The position numbers and the translations under genes were made by a program. DNA of 64,000 nucleotides from Ischnura elegans (lineage: Eukaryota > Arthropoda > Insecta > Odonata > Coenagrionidae). The stretch is taken from NCBI RefSeq assembly GCF_921293095.1, contig NC_060254.1:868001-932000 (forward strand). The letters are read 5' to 3'. Positions 21,691 to 32,095 of the stretch are shown one piece after another; positions within the stretch are counted from its first letter, which is position 1, and each line of letters starts with the position of its first letter. The notes below the pieces were generated by a model. It saw only the letters and a program-made list of their open reading frames with translations. It was not told the DNA's origin and did no database searches.

Positions 21691-22870
21691 AGGCCCAAGG
21701 ACAGAGCCTTGAGGAACAACCTCGAATTGGGATCTTACCCGGAGAAACAAAATTTGCACCATTTACCAAGATAACAACATGTTGAATTCTATCTGACAGG
21801 TAGGATTCAACCCAAGCATTAGGTCCTCAAATACCCACCCTGTTAAGTTTCTTGAGAAGAAATTGATGGTCCACACTGTCAAAAGCTTTTGAAAAATCTA
21901 AAAACATTGCAGCTACTTCCATTTTGTTATCTAGTGTATTCAGAGTCTGGTTTATTAGCTAACAGGTTGCAGTAGATGTGGATTTATATTTCCCAAAACG
22001 ATGCCAGGATGGAGAAAGGACATTGTTAGCCTCCAGGTAAGAAATTAGCCTAACTTAGAATGCCTTCTCAAATATTTTGCTGAATTGGTTCAGCAGAGAA
22101 ATTGGGCAGTAGGAGTTAATGTCATGTCTATCACCCTTGTTATGTAACCCAATGGTATGATAATTATTGCTGGTGCACCCTCATATTACTTTTTAAAAAG
22201 TGTGTAGTTTCCCTTTCAACAACAAAAACCTCGAATCACCTCGTTCGAATAACCTCGTCTGCAGTAAACACGCTGTAGAAACCAATCAGGGATCACCGCT
22301 AAGTCTGCGAGCATAGGAAATTTTCACTGTTGAAAATGGCCTCAGCTGGAGGTAGTGAACTCCTCAGCAGAGCGTTCAATCCCGAGAAGTGCTGTTCGCT
22401 AGCTCAGTGCTAGCCTGGATGAACGCACCCAATGTTAAGATCACCAGCAATAATTATCATACCATTAGGTTACATAGCAACTATAACTTCTAAAAGACTC
22501 ACAAATTTGTCCTAAGGAACAGAGGGTCACAAAAAATTTGTTGATAGCAACATTCATCACCGAACATTCAAAATTGCGCTCATCTAGCAAATGTTTATAA
22601 GGAATAACATTAAAAGAGTACTCAAATACATCCTTAGAAAGCAGCATGACACCACCATTTTGTAGTTAGTTTGGCAGAACACATCAAGAGCCCTGTAATC
22701 AGCGAGTTTAAAGGATGGTAATTCCAGGTTTACATAAGCCAATGTCCACGTAAACACAGAAAATCAGGTTGATAGTGGTCTAGCAGTATTTCCAATTCAG
22801 AAATTTTGTTCCTGACACACTGAATATTTACATGCATGATATTGAAAGTCCTCACAAATTTCTCACTGTC
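21691..22870 (-). pseudogene. LINE, APE endonuclease and RT N-terminal part (minus strand)
   Basis: Reading from 22860 down: NIMHVNIQCVRNKISELEIL with LLDHYQPDFLCL is the start of an APE-type endonuclease, then a frame with GGVMLLSKDVFEYSFNVIPY, then IIIAGDLNI near 22450, an endonuclease motif. After a gap, 22140-21700 encodes KGDRHDINSYCPISLL, FLDFSKAFDSVDHQFLLKKL with a catalytic Asp, and a final PQGSVLGPVLFN that runs into the ATT repeat at 21690. Many stops and shifts. Its RT stops exactly where the plus-strand LINE tail ends, so the two meet tail to break. Confidence 0.8.
22141..22476. repeat. 35-bp inverted duplication within the LINE
   Basis: TATGTAACCCAATGGTATGA... at 22141-22175 is the reverse complement of 22442-22476 with one mismatch in 35. 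The right arm is in place in the endonuclease frame; the left arm is inverted and interrupts the path to RT. The 266 bp between show no LINE similarity. Confidence 0.75.
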
Positions 22871-22873
22871 TAG

Positions 22874-23565
22874 TCACATTGTCTTTTTCACATATTTTTG
22901 AGGTTCTCCTACCGAAGTGGAGGCCTTGCTGTTCTTTCGCGTGACCATGCGATTTACCTGGACAGAATTGGCATCAATTGATTGCTCCACTTTATCTGCT
23001 AGGTGTTTCATCCCATCCTTGGATACGGAACTCCCAAGAAACTGCACCTCGGCAACACCAAATACGCATTTAGCACATTTAATTACAACACCGAAGTCAC
23101 GCAAACAGCCAAACAACACTCATAAATGGCGCTCATGCTCTAGTTCATTGACAGAGGCAACCAATACATCGTCCATGTAAGCATAGCAGAAATTCTGTCC
23201 TTTCAACACTTCAGCAATAAATCTTTGGAAGGTCTGTGCTGCATTTTTTAGCCCAAAAGTCATCACTGGAAATTCGAACAAACTGAAAGGAGTTATGATT
23301 GTTGTTTTTGGGACATCGTCACTGTTCACGTGAATTTGATTAAATGCCCGCACGAAATCAATTTTGGAAAACACAGCTTTACCACACAAACCGAGCACGA
23401 AATCCTCTATGTGTGGCACGGGATAGCGGTCGTGTATGGCCCTGGCGTTCAACCCACAGTATTCTCCACACAAACTCACGCCACTCATCACCAGTCTTAG
23501 GGCTAAATGAAGAGCGGAAGACCAGCAGTTGTCGGATCTGCGCGCAGTTCCTAATTTCACCATTT
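22874..23565 (-). pseudogene. Second gypsy element: RT, minus strand
   Basis: The frame 23563-23120 has CWSSALHLALRLVMSGV, CGEYCGLNARAIHDRYPVPH, FSKIDFVRAFNQIHV with a catalytic Asp, MTFGLKNAAQTFQRF and YMDDVLVAS with the other two. It continues, after a shift, with FGVAEVQFLGSSVSKDGM in the thumb. It ends near 22874 against LINE sequence. The upstream domains of this element lie on the opposite strand from 23566, so RT has been inverted relative to them or two copies adjoin. Confidence 0.85.
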
Positions 23566-25328
23566 CTGTTGTCTGTTCCTGGGAAGGACAATACCGTTGC
23601 TGACGCGATGTCTCGAGTGGAGGAAATACCTGGTCCCATTAATTTTGCATCATTGGCTGATTCCCAGTTACATGACAAAGAGCTGTCCGATTCTTTCCAA
23701 CACTCCTAGCTTGTGTTCAAGGAAATTCTACTTCCAGGATTAGAGAAGCCCCTTATATTTGACCTTTCCACCAAAAATGCTCGGCCATTTGTCACATCAC
23801 CTTTCCGAAGGCAAGTGTTTGCATCCTTCCACATCCTTTCTCATCCTGGAGTTCGACAAACAACACAGATGGTTGCAGAACGTTTTGTGTGGCCATCCAT
23901 GAGAAAAAGATTGTCGTAATTGGGTCCGTTCGTGTCTGCAGTGTCAGAAAAACAAGGTGACGCGACATGTCCTTTCCCCTTTGGGTGATTTCCCTCCGAC
24001 AAGTGCAAAGTTTCAGCATGTTCATATTGATATTGTTGGTCCTCTCCCTAGCAGCCAAGGGTTTCGTTTTGTTGACTTATGTGGCTCATTTCAGCCGTTA
24101 GCCTGAAGCCTATCCACTAGTGGATGCCTCTGCTGACACAACGGCCAGGCTGTTCTTTCAGGAGTGGATATCTCGGTTAGGTATGCCTCTCCACATCACA
24201 ATCGACCAGGGGAGGCAATTTCAGAGCAGCCTGTTCCATGGGTTGATGAAACGCACTGGCACGAACCACCTGAGGACTACGACTTACCATCCTGCAGCTA
24301 ATGGGATGGTGGAACGGTTCCATCGTCAGCTGGAGGCCGCCCTACGCTGCCACTCTGATCAGCAGTGGTATGAGGATCTAGCTACTGTACTTCTGGGAAT
24401 GCGAGCAACCTGGAAAGAGGACCTGCATGGCACACCTGCTGAGGTGCTGTATGGTCAGCCCTTAAGACTGCCTGTGGAATTCCTTTCTCAATCACATAAT
24501 GAGGTAACCGCTGATGCAGACTATGTTACTTCCCTACGTGGGTATATAAGCAAGTTCCGTCCTCAGCAAGCCACACACAATGTTTTTGTTTTTAAAGATT
24601 TGCAAACATCCTCACATGTTTTCTTGAGAAATGACATAGTGCATGCTTCACCTTACGATGGCCCATTTCGTGTAATCAATCGTGATTAAAAAAAAACTTT
24701 TACAATCAGTGTGCATGGGCGTGAAGTGGTAGTTTCAGTGGATCGACTGAAACCTGCATTTGTAGAGGATGACACAGTCACAGATACACCCTTTAGTGAC
24801 ACCCACATATCTTTGCCATTTAGTTTACCTCCAAGTATTCCACCTGTCAGCAGTCCCTCCCCTAGTGAATCTGCGAGTGACACAATAGTGCCACAAGTTC
24901 CTATCCGACGTACTGGGAGATGGGTGCCATTTCCACAGCATTTAACTGATTATATATTGCGAATACCAACGATAACAAGTGATAAATCTCTGATATTTCA
25001 TTCTTTATTTAGTGTCTATTTGTGTTTATTATTAATGCAGATGATTTTGTTGGGCATGAACACAGTTCACTTATGTATATTTGCTATTATGTTTGTTTTT
25101 CCTATCTCTTTTATCTGATCGTTTTTCATTTCTTTATGTAAGGGTAACATTTATGACAAGGCAAATAACTTTGAGCATTCTATTTTCTTTTTGGTTACTT
25201 AGCTTTTTCAACCAGTGTATCTTTGGGTATCCCTGGCAATGGGGATGAGTTGTTGAGTACCATATGTTTTTTGTGTGTTCTGTTTACTTATATCTCAAGG
25301 CATGCTCCACTACTGCCAAAGGGGGTTT
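23566..25328 (+). pseudogene. Second gypsy element: RNase H end, integrase and C-terminal tail, plus strand
   Basis: VPGKDNTVADAMSRVEE at about 23577 is the last RNase H motif. FHILSHPGVRQT (HH) and CLQCQ (CC) form the integrase zinc domain, with HVHIDIVGPLPS carrying the first catalytic Asp, TIDQGRQFQSSLF the second and NGMVERFHRQLE the Glu. AEVLYGQPLRLP follows, then SVDRLKPAF near 24735, the usual end of gypsy pol. A stop and frameshifts occur near 23919, 24100 and 24690. 25119-25328 is a spacer ending in a purine run AAAGGGGG at 25318, a likely polypurine tract. Confidence 0.88.
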
Positions 25329-25549
25329 TGTGGCGGACCAGCAAAAGACATTTCAACTATTTTTCCACCAACTGCCACGAGAGGGCGTTGGGTGGAGAGG
25401 ATGCTGCAGAGGAAAGAAGAGGGGACAGTCCGGATGCGAAGAGTCTTTTGAGTCGATACCATAGAGCTTGTCTGTACCACTCAAATACCGAAATAAACCA
25501 ACATTATTAGTGATTGCATTTATTTACTGTGCGCCTGATCATCCCCGCA
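25329..25549 (+). repeat. Probable 3' LTR of the second gypsy element
   Basis: TGTGGCGGACCAGC follows the polypurine tract and an AATAAA lies near 25492. Only one copy exists in the window, so the right border (a CA near 25549) is inferred. Confidence 0.5.
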
Positions 25550-25659
25550 CTATAGTGTTCACTGAAATGACCCAGAGTACTCAAATGCAAGGCAATGTGT
25601 TTTAATGCTGAAATAGAGTGAAGACAGACTTAGTGCTTCCCTGGTGAATAGATTTCGTA

Positions 25660-26330
25660 AAATGTTCTTGGTATCGCCACTGGGTTAGAAACTGCATAAC
25701 TGCCGAAGTTTCGTAGTCCCACTCGGCAATCATCCTCAGGGCTGTGAGTGTCAAGTGAGATTTTTCCTTGCTTATATACAGTCATGCTCGTGGTCAAGTG
25801 ACTGCTGATTGGCTGTCATCAACGGCACACTCTGATTGGCTGGCATATTGGTGATGATTTTGCCTAGCCATTTTGAATGTTTTAAGCACAAGTTTCCAGG
25901 TGTTGCTCAATGCATATCCGGTATTTCTTTTGACTGTGTTTTGGGCCAGTCTAATTTCAAATGCCTCTTTGATAAGTCGATCCCAAAAACCATTGGATCT
26001 GCAGAGCATCTAGGTGTTGTCGAACTCAACTGTATTTCTGCAATCCATCCAATGCTCTGCGATGGATGACTTTTCGGGCCGCCCTAAGCAGAGGTGACAC
26101 TTGTGCTCCTTGATCCGCGTACCTTTAGTGCCGCCCGTCTCACTATTGTATATCTTCCCGCACCCAAATGGGACTTGGTAAACGCCAGGTGTCTTCAAGC
26201 CCATCGGATCTTTGGCTTTTACGAGCATGTCCCGGATCTTCTGACGTCATCTTACGCTGGTTGAGAATGATGAGTTGGCCTGACCGTAGTTGGAACCATA
26301 GAGGTCCCTGGAGGGGGCATAAGCGCTATG
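25660..26330 (-). pseudogene. Penelope-like element, GIY-YIG endonuclease end
   Basis: On the minus strand, VKAKDPMGLKTPGVYQVPFG then CGKIYNSETGG, RIKEHKCHLCLG, SSIAEHWMDC and, in the next frame, FWDRLIKEAFEIRL with NTGYALSNTW. This matches the GIY-YIG endonuclease of Penelope-like elements (GVY.ipC.CG..YIG.TGR....R+KEH). The Tyr-Ile-Gly is changed to Tyr-Asn-Ser here, and a stop near 26010 splits the domain, so the enzyme is dead. 25660-25793 is its 3' region and carries a CTGAGGA...GAAACTTCGGC motif resembling the hammerhead-type sequence of Penelope ends. The RT part is absent: a truncated copy. Confidence 0.85.
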
Positions 26331-26632
26331 ACGTGAAGCCAGCCCTAACAGTACTCTTACGCATTTGGCCATCATACCGGGCCCCGCTTCGTCAATTTAC
26401 CATAAGCGTACATGTAAAGAAAATATTAATTTTTTCTGAAACCAGTGACTACAGAGGTCATATAAAGGTACGTAAATATTTAGTAGTGCGTTTATTTTTC
26501 TGGATATTATTATCTATATCCGGAAACGTTCCGTTTGTTGGACCCCCTGGTTGGCGCACGTAAAACTATTGAAAAATATGTAAAATTACTGAAAAATACA
26601 ATTAAAATACATAATTTTGTTTGCACTTACAC
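26331..26632. other. Non-coding spacer
   Basis: No motif recognised on either strand. Confidence 0.4.
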
Positions 26633-26836
26633 TCATAGGCGGATCTAGGGGGGGGCACGTGCCCCCCCCCCCCCCAGAACCTTAAAAATTATGGAAGATT
26701 TTAGTAAAGTCCCATTATCATTGTGTTCATTTTGTATAACGAGGTATCCTTGTGCCCCCCCCCAGAACAAAATCCTGGACACGGCCTTGCTTGGGCGCCC
26801 CCCCCCCCCCAGAAACAAATCCTGGATCCGCCCCTG
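26633..26836. mobile_element. 204-bp GGCGGATCC-type TIR element (copy 2)
   Basis: TCATAGGCGGATCTAGG at the left, CCTGGATCCGCCCCTG at the right, flanked by a perfect 7-bp CTTACAC (26626-26632, 26837-26843). Collinear with 16300-16500, including the internal CATTATCATT...TTTTGTAT segment and long C runs. Confidence 0.85.
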
Positions 26837-26941
26837 CTTACACCAAAAAGAAATAATTAATAAGAAATTTATAATTTTACAGAAAAAAACAATTTGACTT
26901 CGATTTTGGACGATGAAACCTTCATTCATACACCAATCTAA

Positions 26942-27186
26942 AGGCCTGTTTACACGGTACATTAACACGTACGGGTTAAAGTCTAAATGTATGAACGCGA
27001 GAATGAACGCCAAAATGCACCGTGTAACCACCCAACTTGTGCAAATGAATGCACAGAAAATAGAACCTGTTCTAATTTGGTTCATGCATTCGTACATGTT
27101 CCGTTCCGGTCCACAAAAATCATTCACGCAAACTGTACATAAACTCGTACGTGTTAATGACGTTAATATATCGTGTAAACGGGCCT
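26942..27186. mobile_element. 245-bp TIR element with TAA duplication (Harbinger-like)
   Basis: AGGCCTGTTTACACGGTACA (26942) and inverse CGTGTAAACGGGCCT (to 27186), with TAA on both sides (26939-26941, 27187-27189). The arms continue to match inward (TTAACACGTACG / CGTACGTGTTAA). A 3-bp TAA/TTA duplication is typical of PIF/Harbinger. No coding capacity. Confidence 0.75.
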
Positions 27187-27332
27187 TAACACATAGTTTT
27201 GACCGTATAAAGGCAACAATGCGAAATCCGCTTGAATATTTCACCTCTTTCAAAAACGCGATTCATCCAAATTCTTCTTATAATCCACAGATTCCATCGA
27301 AATCATGCTCGAACGCTTTCTAAATGGGTCAC

Positions 27333-27444
27333 TGCAATCGTAGCCTACGTTATTCATAAGGCCGTCCAACGTGAGCCTAAAACGGCCAGAATGAGCATGT
27401 CTGGAGTTAGTTCCAATTTTCGCCGCTGGCGCTGTTTTGAGAAC
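27333..27444 (-). repeat. Dispersed repeat, inverted relative to 29935-30039
   Basis: CGTAGCCTACGTTATTCATA and GGCCGTCCAACGT, through to CTGTTTTGAGAAC, are the reverse complement of the segment at 29935-30039 (GTTCTCAAAAGAGCGCC ... ACGTAGGCTACG), with divergence in the middle. Possibly two copies of one element or the ends of a larger one. Confidence 0.55.
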
Positions 27445-28177
27445 AAAATTCGTATGGGAATGAATGGCGAACATTTGAAACAGACGCGATTTTTGTCAAA
27501 ATTAGTTCTCTTTTCGTGATTATGCTAACATTTACCATATTTATTTAATTTTGGCCTTTATTTTTTGGTATTTTTCACGGAATAATGTTTTCAAAATTAT
27601 GGGTATTTCCGACAAAGTGATATTTTTTTAAACGCAGGTGCTGTTACTTCTTCCATGTTACAGTGTCCGTTTCATTTTAGCATAATTGTCCAGAAGTGGC
27701 CTAAAAATTTTTTGTAATATTATACGAAGCAATACCGGGTTTGTGCATTGTTTACAAGCAAATTCCTTCAGAAATCTTGGTAAAATGAATGTCAGTAATT
27801 GCTCTTCAAGTAGCTGGCGTTGCAGAAAGAGTACTGCCCGAATATAAAATTTTGCTGTCAAGTTTGCGCACTGCTTACACTGAGAAATATGTAAAGTTTT
27901 TGCTAGGATAACAATCTATCTATGATCTATTCAAATGATTCACTAATAACAGTGAGGGAGCACTTTTTTGACATGCGGCGAGAGGTTCCAGACACCCTAT
28001 ACATTCAGTTCTCTCCTCTGCGATTCGGACTAGGTAACCCGCCACGAAAGCTACTGCAGCTTCTCTCATATATATTTCAAATATATAAGCGATGGTCACT
28101 TGGGGAAATTTGTTAATAATAATTAATTAACTATCAAATAATTAATCAGTCGACAAACACTTTTTCAGTAACCTTAC
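27445..28177. other. Non-coding stretch
   Basis: AT-rich with short open frames in all frames; nothing recognised. Confidence 0.4.
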
Positions 28178-28396
28178 CTGGACTAGGTCTACTTAATATC
28201 TCGAGAAGATCTTCCGGTTGCGTTGCAGGAGTTTCATGGCCCTTAGAAATGTCATTGAGTTTCCTGATAAGCAACAGTGATTTGCAATCTTCAGAGTCAT
28301 TTACTCTATCGCAGAGAGGTAAAAAGTTTTGAAATTCAAGTTCTTGACATGTTTTCACTGTTTTCCTGCTGTCGGTAGAGTAACTTGACGAAGTCA
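28178..28396 (-). CDS. Possible internal exon of an unrecognised gene
   Basis: A 219-bp minus-strand stretch lies between an acceptor (CGTTTCCAG, ending 28397) and a strong donor (CCAG/GTAAGG at 28178/28177) and is open in one frame: ELEFQNFLPLCDRVND, then SLLLIRKLNDISKG and PEDLLEILSRPSPG. The Leu-rich helical character and good splice sites look like a host exon. No family is recognised. Another possible exon lies 20 bp upstream, too close for an intron, so at least one boundary is wrong or a frameshift exists. Confidence 0.35.
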
Positions 28397-28414
28397 CTGG
28401 AAACGTTTACTCCG

Positions 28415-28549
28415 TCATGTCAGTCTACGGTCAAGAAACTGATTTCTCATGTTCTCAAGGGTGTGACTAGAATCGTAGCTAAGGAATAGAGGCCGAAATG
28501 GGGTCACAAGGCGCAATGGAATACTGTCTTCTGAATGAACGTTGGCCAT
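28415..28549 (-). CDS. Possible first coding exon of the same unknown gene
   Basis: ATG at 28549 follows AATTTTCACAG directly, an acceptor-like sequence. The frame reads MANVHSEDSIPLRLVTPFRP then LFLSYDSSHTLEN and ends in TGA at 28415. The sequence just beyond continues open in another frame into 28396-28178, so the two may be one exon with a 1-base error or a decayed copy. No family recognised. Confidence 0.25.
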   Translation of the reverse strand: MANVHSEDSIPLRLVTPFRPLFLSYDSSHTLENMRNQFLDRRLT

Positions 28550-29499
28550 CTGTGAAAATTCCCACAAAAAATATAATTTAACTAGTTTAATAGAGGAACA
28601 CGTTTTGCTCAATTCCACCCAGTTTTCTTACAATTTTACGCTGTTTCTTGCGGAAAAAATGACGTGATACTTGCCAGGACCCCCCTCCCCTCCACGTGAG
28701 ATTGGGTGAGAATCGGTTCGACCCCCTTGCCCCTGAACGATTCACGCAATCAACCTGCTGCGTGAACGGCGGTGATATATCCATGAATTTCCCATGAGAA
28801 AATATTCCCCTGAACCGGGAATCGAGGCTGTGATCTTGGATTTCCAGGCCACTGAGCAGACTTTCTTTGATTCCCATGGAAATTGTTCCGAGGCTCATGG
28901 TACAAGATGAGAGTGGCGGATCCATGGGGAGGGGAGATGCTTAGGAGTCGTAACATACGCTATAGATAAAAATTGAAATTTTCATATGTCACTACTTTGA
29001 CGTAAAGCAGATAGCAAAATTTTCCGGCAAATTTACCAACTATAACGAGTCAAAATACAAATTATTTTTAACCTTATAGGGCCTATTTTAACGCTTTGGC
29101 ATTGGTAAAACGATCTACTACGCCTGCATAATATAGTGTCTTTTTTATCAATGAATTAGTCTAAAACAGCCGTTTTTGAGTCTGGAAAATCCTAACTTTC
29201 AAAATCCCCGAACCCTGGAGCTAGGGCGTTGCAGGGGGGCGTGTGCCTCTGGCGAAGATTTCAGAGAGGGGAGCAGAAAATTTTGAAACATTTATTAGAA
29301 AAGTTATTTAACTTTCATAATTAAATTAGTTAGGCAAAATAATTAAAAATCATTTAAACTAATATTAATAAAAGTTCTTCACAGCATACATACGGCGAGT
29401 AATTTCAACTAACGCACAATAAAAAAAATGGATTACAGAGGTATTATATTTTAGGGGTGGAAGAGAGAAGGGGATCACGGGAGGGTTAGTGGCAAACTG
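28550..29499. other. Non-coding stretch
   Basis: No supported feature. A G-run followed by CGTGTGCCTCTGG near 29234 and CACCCCCTGAAAAAAGTCC near 29510 may be remnants of a short TIR element but do not pair well. Confidence 0.35.
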
Positions 29500-29519
29500 A
29501 TCGTTGCACCCCCTGAAAA

Positions 29520-29650
29520 AAGTCCTAGTTATGGCCCCTTCACGACCGGTTAAGAGTCTCAACCCTGCCCTAAAGACGCGCATGGCGGTATGACCGCAGT
29601 TCGATTCCCGGTTCAGGAGATTTTTTTCTCGTGGCAATTCTTGTATATTT
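29520..29650 (+). repeat. Possible tRNA-derived SINE
   Basis: GTTCGATTCCC at 29599-29609 is a perfect pol III B box (GTTCGANTCC). A weak A-box-like segment (GGTTAAGAGTC) lies about 45 bp upstream, and the sequence between has tRNA-like spacing. No second copy or clear tail was found, so it may instead be a decayed tRNA. Confidence 0.35.
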
Positions 29651-29934
29651 GGTAAGTTTTGGTTAGTGAGTAATCATTTCCATCGAAAAATATTTTGCAA
29701 TAGGGTCCAAAACCAATCGCCTTAGGACTAATTTTCTCGAGACCTCCTTAAAATAAATATCCTCGCTTTTTCTCATTCTTCATTATTTTCCCCTGCCAAA
29801 CACCCTAAAGGTGGCTTGCTGGGTATTATGTAGATTTACAAGTATTAGAAAGAATTTAGAGCCTCTCTTAAGATAAAAATAACGTAATTTCATCATTTCC
29901 GTTGCTATTTCCCGTAAGATCTCATGTAATTCAT

Positions 29935-30039
29935 GTTCTCAAAAGAGCGCCTCTACCGGCCGAAGACTCAACTACGTGCGCTGTCCCAGCCTTTTCCCGA
30001 CGTTGGACGGCCTTGTATATAACGTAGGCTACGCTGCAA
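29935..30039 (+). repeat. Dispersed repeat, partner of 27333-27444
   Basis: GTTCTCAAAAGAGCGCC at the start and ACGTTGGACGGCCTTG then AACGTAGGCTACG at the end match 27333-27444 in reverse. A related GCCTACGTTATATACG block starts at 30515. Confidence 0.55.
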
Positions 30040-30514
30040 TAAATCCGGGATTGGTTAAAAGAAATGAAGTAAGTTACGCGCGGCGCCAATTGGCGAATAA
30101 GGGGTTCCAACTTTACACCGAGTCTTTTCGGAAAACACAAATTGATGTTTTGCAGATAAATCTGGGCAAATAAATATTATTATTACCTTCATTATATTGA
30201 TCGTAAAAGTCATCTCACCAAAACAATTTGATTGGTAAAACTTACTGATGGCTGAGAATGAGATATGCAATACACTACACGCCTCCTTGTCGCAGACCGT
30301 TTTCGGAGTTAACTGAATAAATTCCCACCAGTTTGATCAGTCTAGAGGTTTCCAGTTATGACTTACGAATTTTTGTGATTAAGATTCATCCACAAGTTTT
30401 TATATCAATATTCATTAATCTTTTTCCGTCATCATAGTAACAACACATATTGAATTAACACGTGCTTTGAGCGCATGCCCTTGAATTTCGGAACGGTACG
30501 TGGGATGGTGCGTT

Positions 30515-30674
30515 GCCTACGTTATATACGAGGAGGTTGTAAATATCAATAATATAATTTAATATCTACCTCCTTGGTGTTCTTCGTTATATACATTGAG
30601 GTTGTAAATACACAGCAAAGTATGTTTAGAACCTCCTTGATTATAAATATCATAAATATATCAATGACGTAGGC
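30515..30674. repeat. 160-bp segment with GCCTACGT inverted ends and GAGGTTGTAAAT repeats
   Basis: GCCTACGT at 30515 and ACGTAGGC ending 30674 are inverted. Inside, GAGGTTGTAAATA occurs twice in direct orientation and AACCTCC-type copies in the other. A perfect GGAGGTTGTAAAT palindrome occurs at 61265. Probably a short transposon; the family is unknown. Confidence 0.45.
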
Positions 30675-31013
30675 TAAGGATGGTGGCATCAAGGTCAAGC
30701 CGTCAAGCGCTGATGCGCGATTTGGAACGCACCCTTCAACTACCTTGAGCATTGAGGGTGTTTCCATGGCGGACGAGTGTTTGATGGTTGGTTGCTACGG
30801 TTTAGTGAGAACTGGGAGTACAAGACGGCATAAAATATTTCAAATTTAATATTAACAGAAACTCTTAATGGCGTTTTGAGAATAGTACCGCTCCTCAGTC
30901 GTATTGTGGAATAGTTTTGAATCAATCCAAATTTTCATATCCACAGCTTTTTTGAGAATAACAAAATGTCCTTCTGGTAATACTTTGATAACTATCAATT
31001 CTACTTCTTTCAG
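30675..31013 (+). promoter_or_regulatory. Upstream region of LRRC51, likely 5' UTR and first intron end
   Basis: The sequence before the first coding exon has a CpG-containing patch at 30700-30770 (GATGCGCGATTTGGAACGC) and ends with a good branch and acceptor, CTACTTCTTTCAG at 31013. A non-coding first exon near 30700-30850 is inferred; its donor is not certain (TTTA/GTGAGA near 30807 is possible). Confidence 0.35.
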
Positions 31014-31144
31014 GTGAATGATGAAGTGCGATAAGAAAAGAGTAAAGGAGGAAAAGAAGAGAAATGATCCCGAAGAAATACTCAAAGAAATTTGTGCAGG
31101 CCCTCCTATTGACTTTTCCTACAAAAAGATTAAAAGCTTGAAGG
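31014..31144 (+). CDS. LRRC51: LRRC51, first coding exon
   Basis: After the acceptor CTTCTTTCAG at 31013 the frame opens with ATG at 31018 (a second ATG follows at once). It encodes MMKCDKKRVKEEKKRNDPEE, then ICAGPPIDFSYKKIKSLK, ending G/GTAAGA at 31144/31145. The PPIDFSYKKI segment corresponds to the conserved PPLDYSFRSI near the N-terminus of LRRC51, a leucine-rich repeat protein linked to cilia. The phase-1 junction joins exactly with the exon at 46951: the split codon gives Asp and the protein continues in frame. Identification rests on both exons together and on remembered family features, not on a search. Confidence 0.8.
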
Positions 31145-32095
31145 GTAAGAATTTATTTTTTAATTTACAATATGTAAGTTCATCAGACTGACAGATGACT
31201 TCAGTTTAAAAATCCCTTAAAAAGAACTGGTGAAATAGGTACAATAATTTTGGAAATAATATAGAGGAAAGATGAGTTCTGAAAGTAAATGATTTTTTAT
31301 AATACCGAAGTAGTGCCTACAAGAGAAATGCATGAGGTATAAAAGCTCCGTTTCTATCAAAAGTATTTTATGCACAGTTCAAAGTCTTGCCCGAAAGCTG
31401 ACTATTTTAAAGTACATATTTCAATAAATGTGACCTAAAACCAATGGGTTCCAATGATTACAAGTATTAAAGAATTAATCATAGCTGCCACAATCCTGTG
31501 AGAGTGTACATGCCCCACTCAGCAGCTTATTGTTACAAATGTGTAAACAAAATGTCCATTTAAGTAATACACATCTCCTCTAATGCCTCCCCTTTAAAAG
31601 GAGAGAAAATTTGCAACCCCCTTTTTTCCTGCCCTTTATTGACACACACAGACAGTCGTCTTCTTCTCTGGTCACCTGACTCTGTTTTATTTTCATCAAA
31701 TTTGCTAAGTCCATTGCACATGAGAGAGAGAAAAATACAAAATTTATAGAATTTTAGCGCAAACAACACGAAATGGCCACTTGAAGTTCTTAAAATGTGC
31801 AGAAAGTTTTACCAACCCTCCTGACAAAAACGGCTATAACTTCAGTTATAATAAAGGTTTGACAGTGAACTGGATAATTTCTGAAAGGCCTTGAAGCAAA
31901 CTTTTCAATGATTTATAATTTTGTCATACTTGAGGCCCCAAAATTCATTTTCAATTTTTTGAATTCTCCAACTTACAAACAAAAAATTATGCAATTAGTC
32001 CTGCTGGATGAGGTGCAGGGGATTCATTGGAACTATGCACAGGGGACCATTCATCCATTTTTTGTTTATTATAGACATCCAGAAATCCATCTGTG
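31145..32095 (+). other. Start of the 15.8-kb LRRC51 intron, no element recognised
   Basis: AT-rich sequence with no supported motif up to the LTR element at 32096. The intron runs to 46950. Confidence 0.5.

Noticed and set aside
26645-27253. 202-codon minus-strand frame
   Set aside because: It runs through two short TIR elements and G/C runs (GGGG-rich codons); no domain.
29599-29609. Functional tRNA gene
   Set aside because: The B box is perfect but acceptor and anticodon stems do not form and the A box is weak; kept only as a possible SINE.
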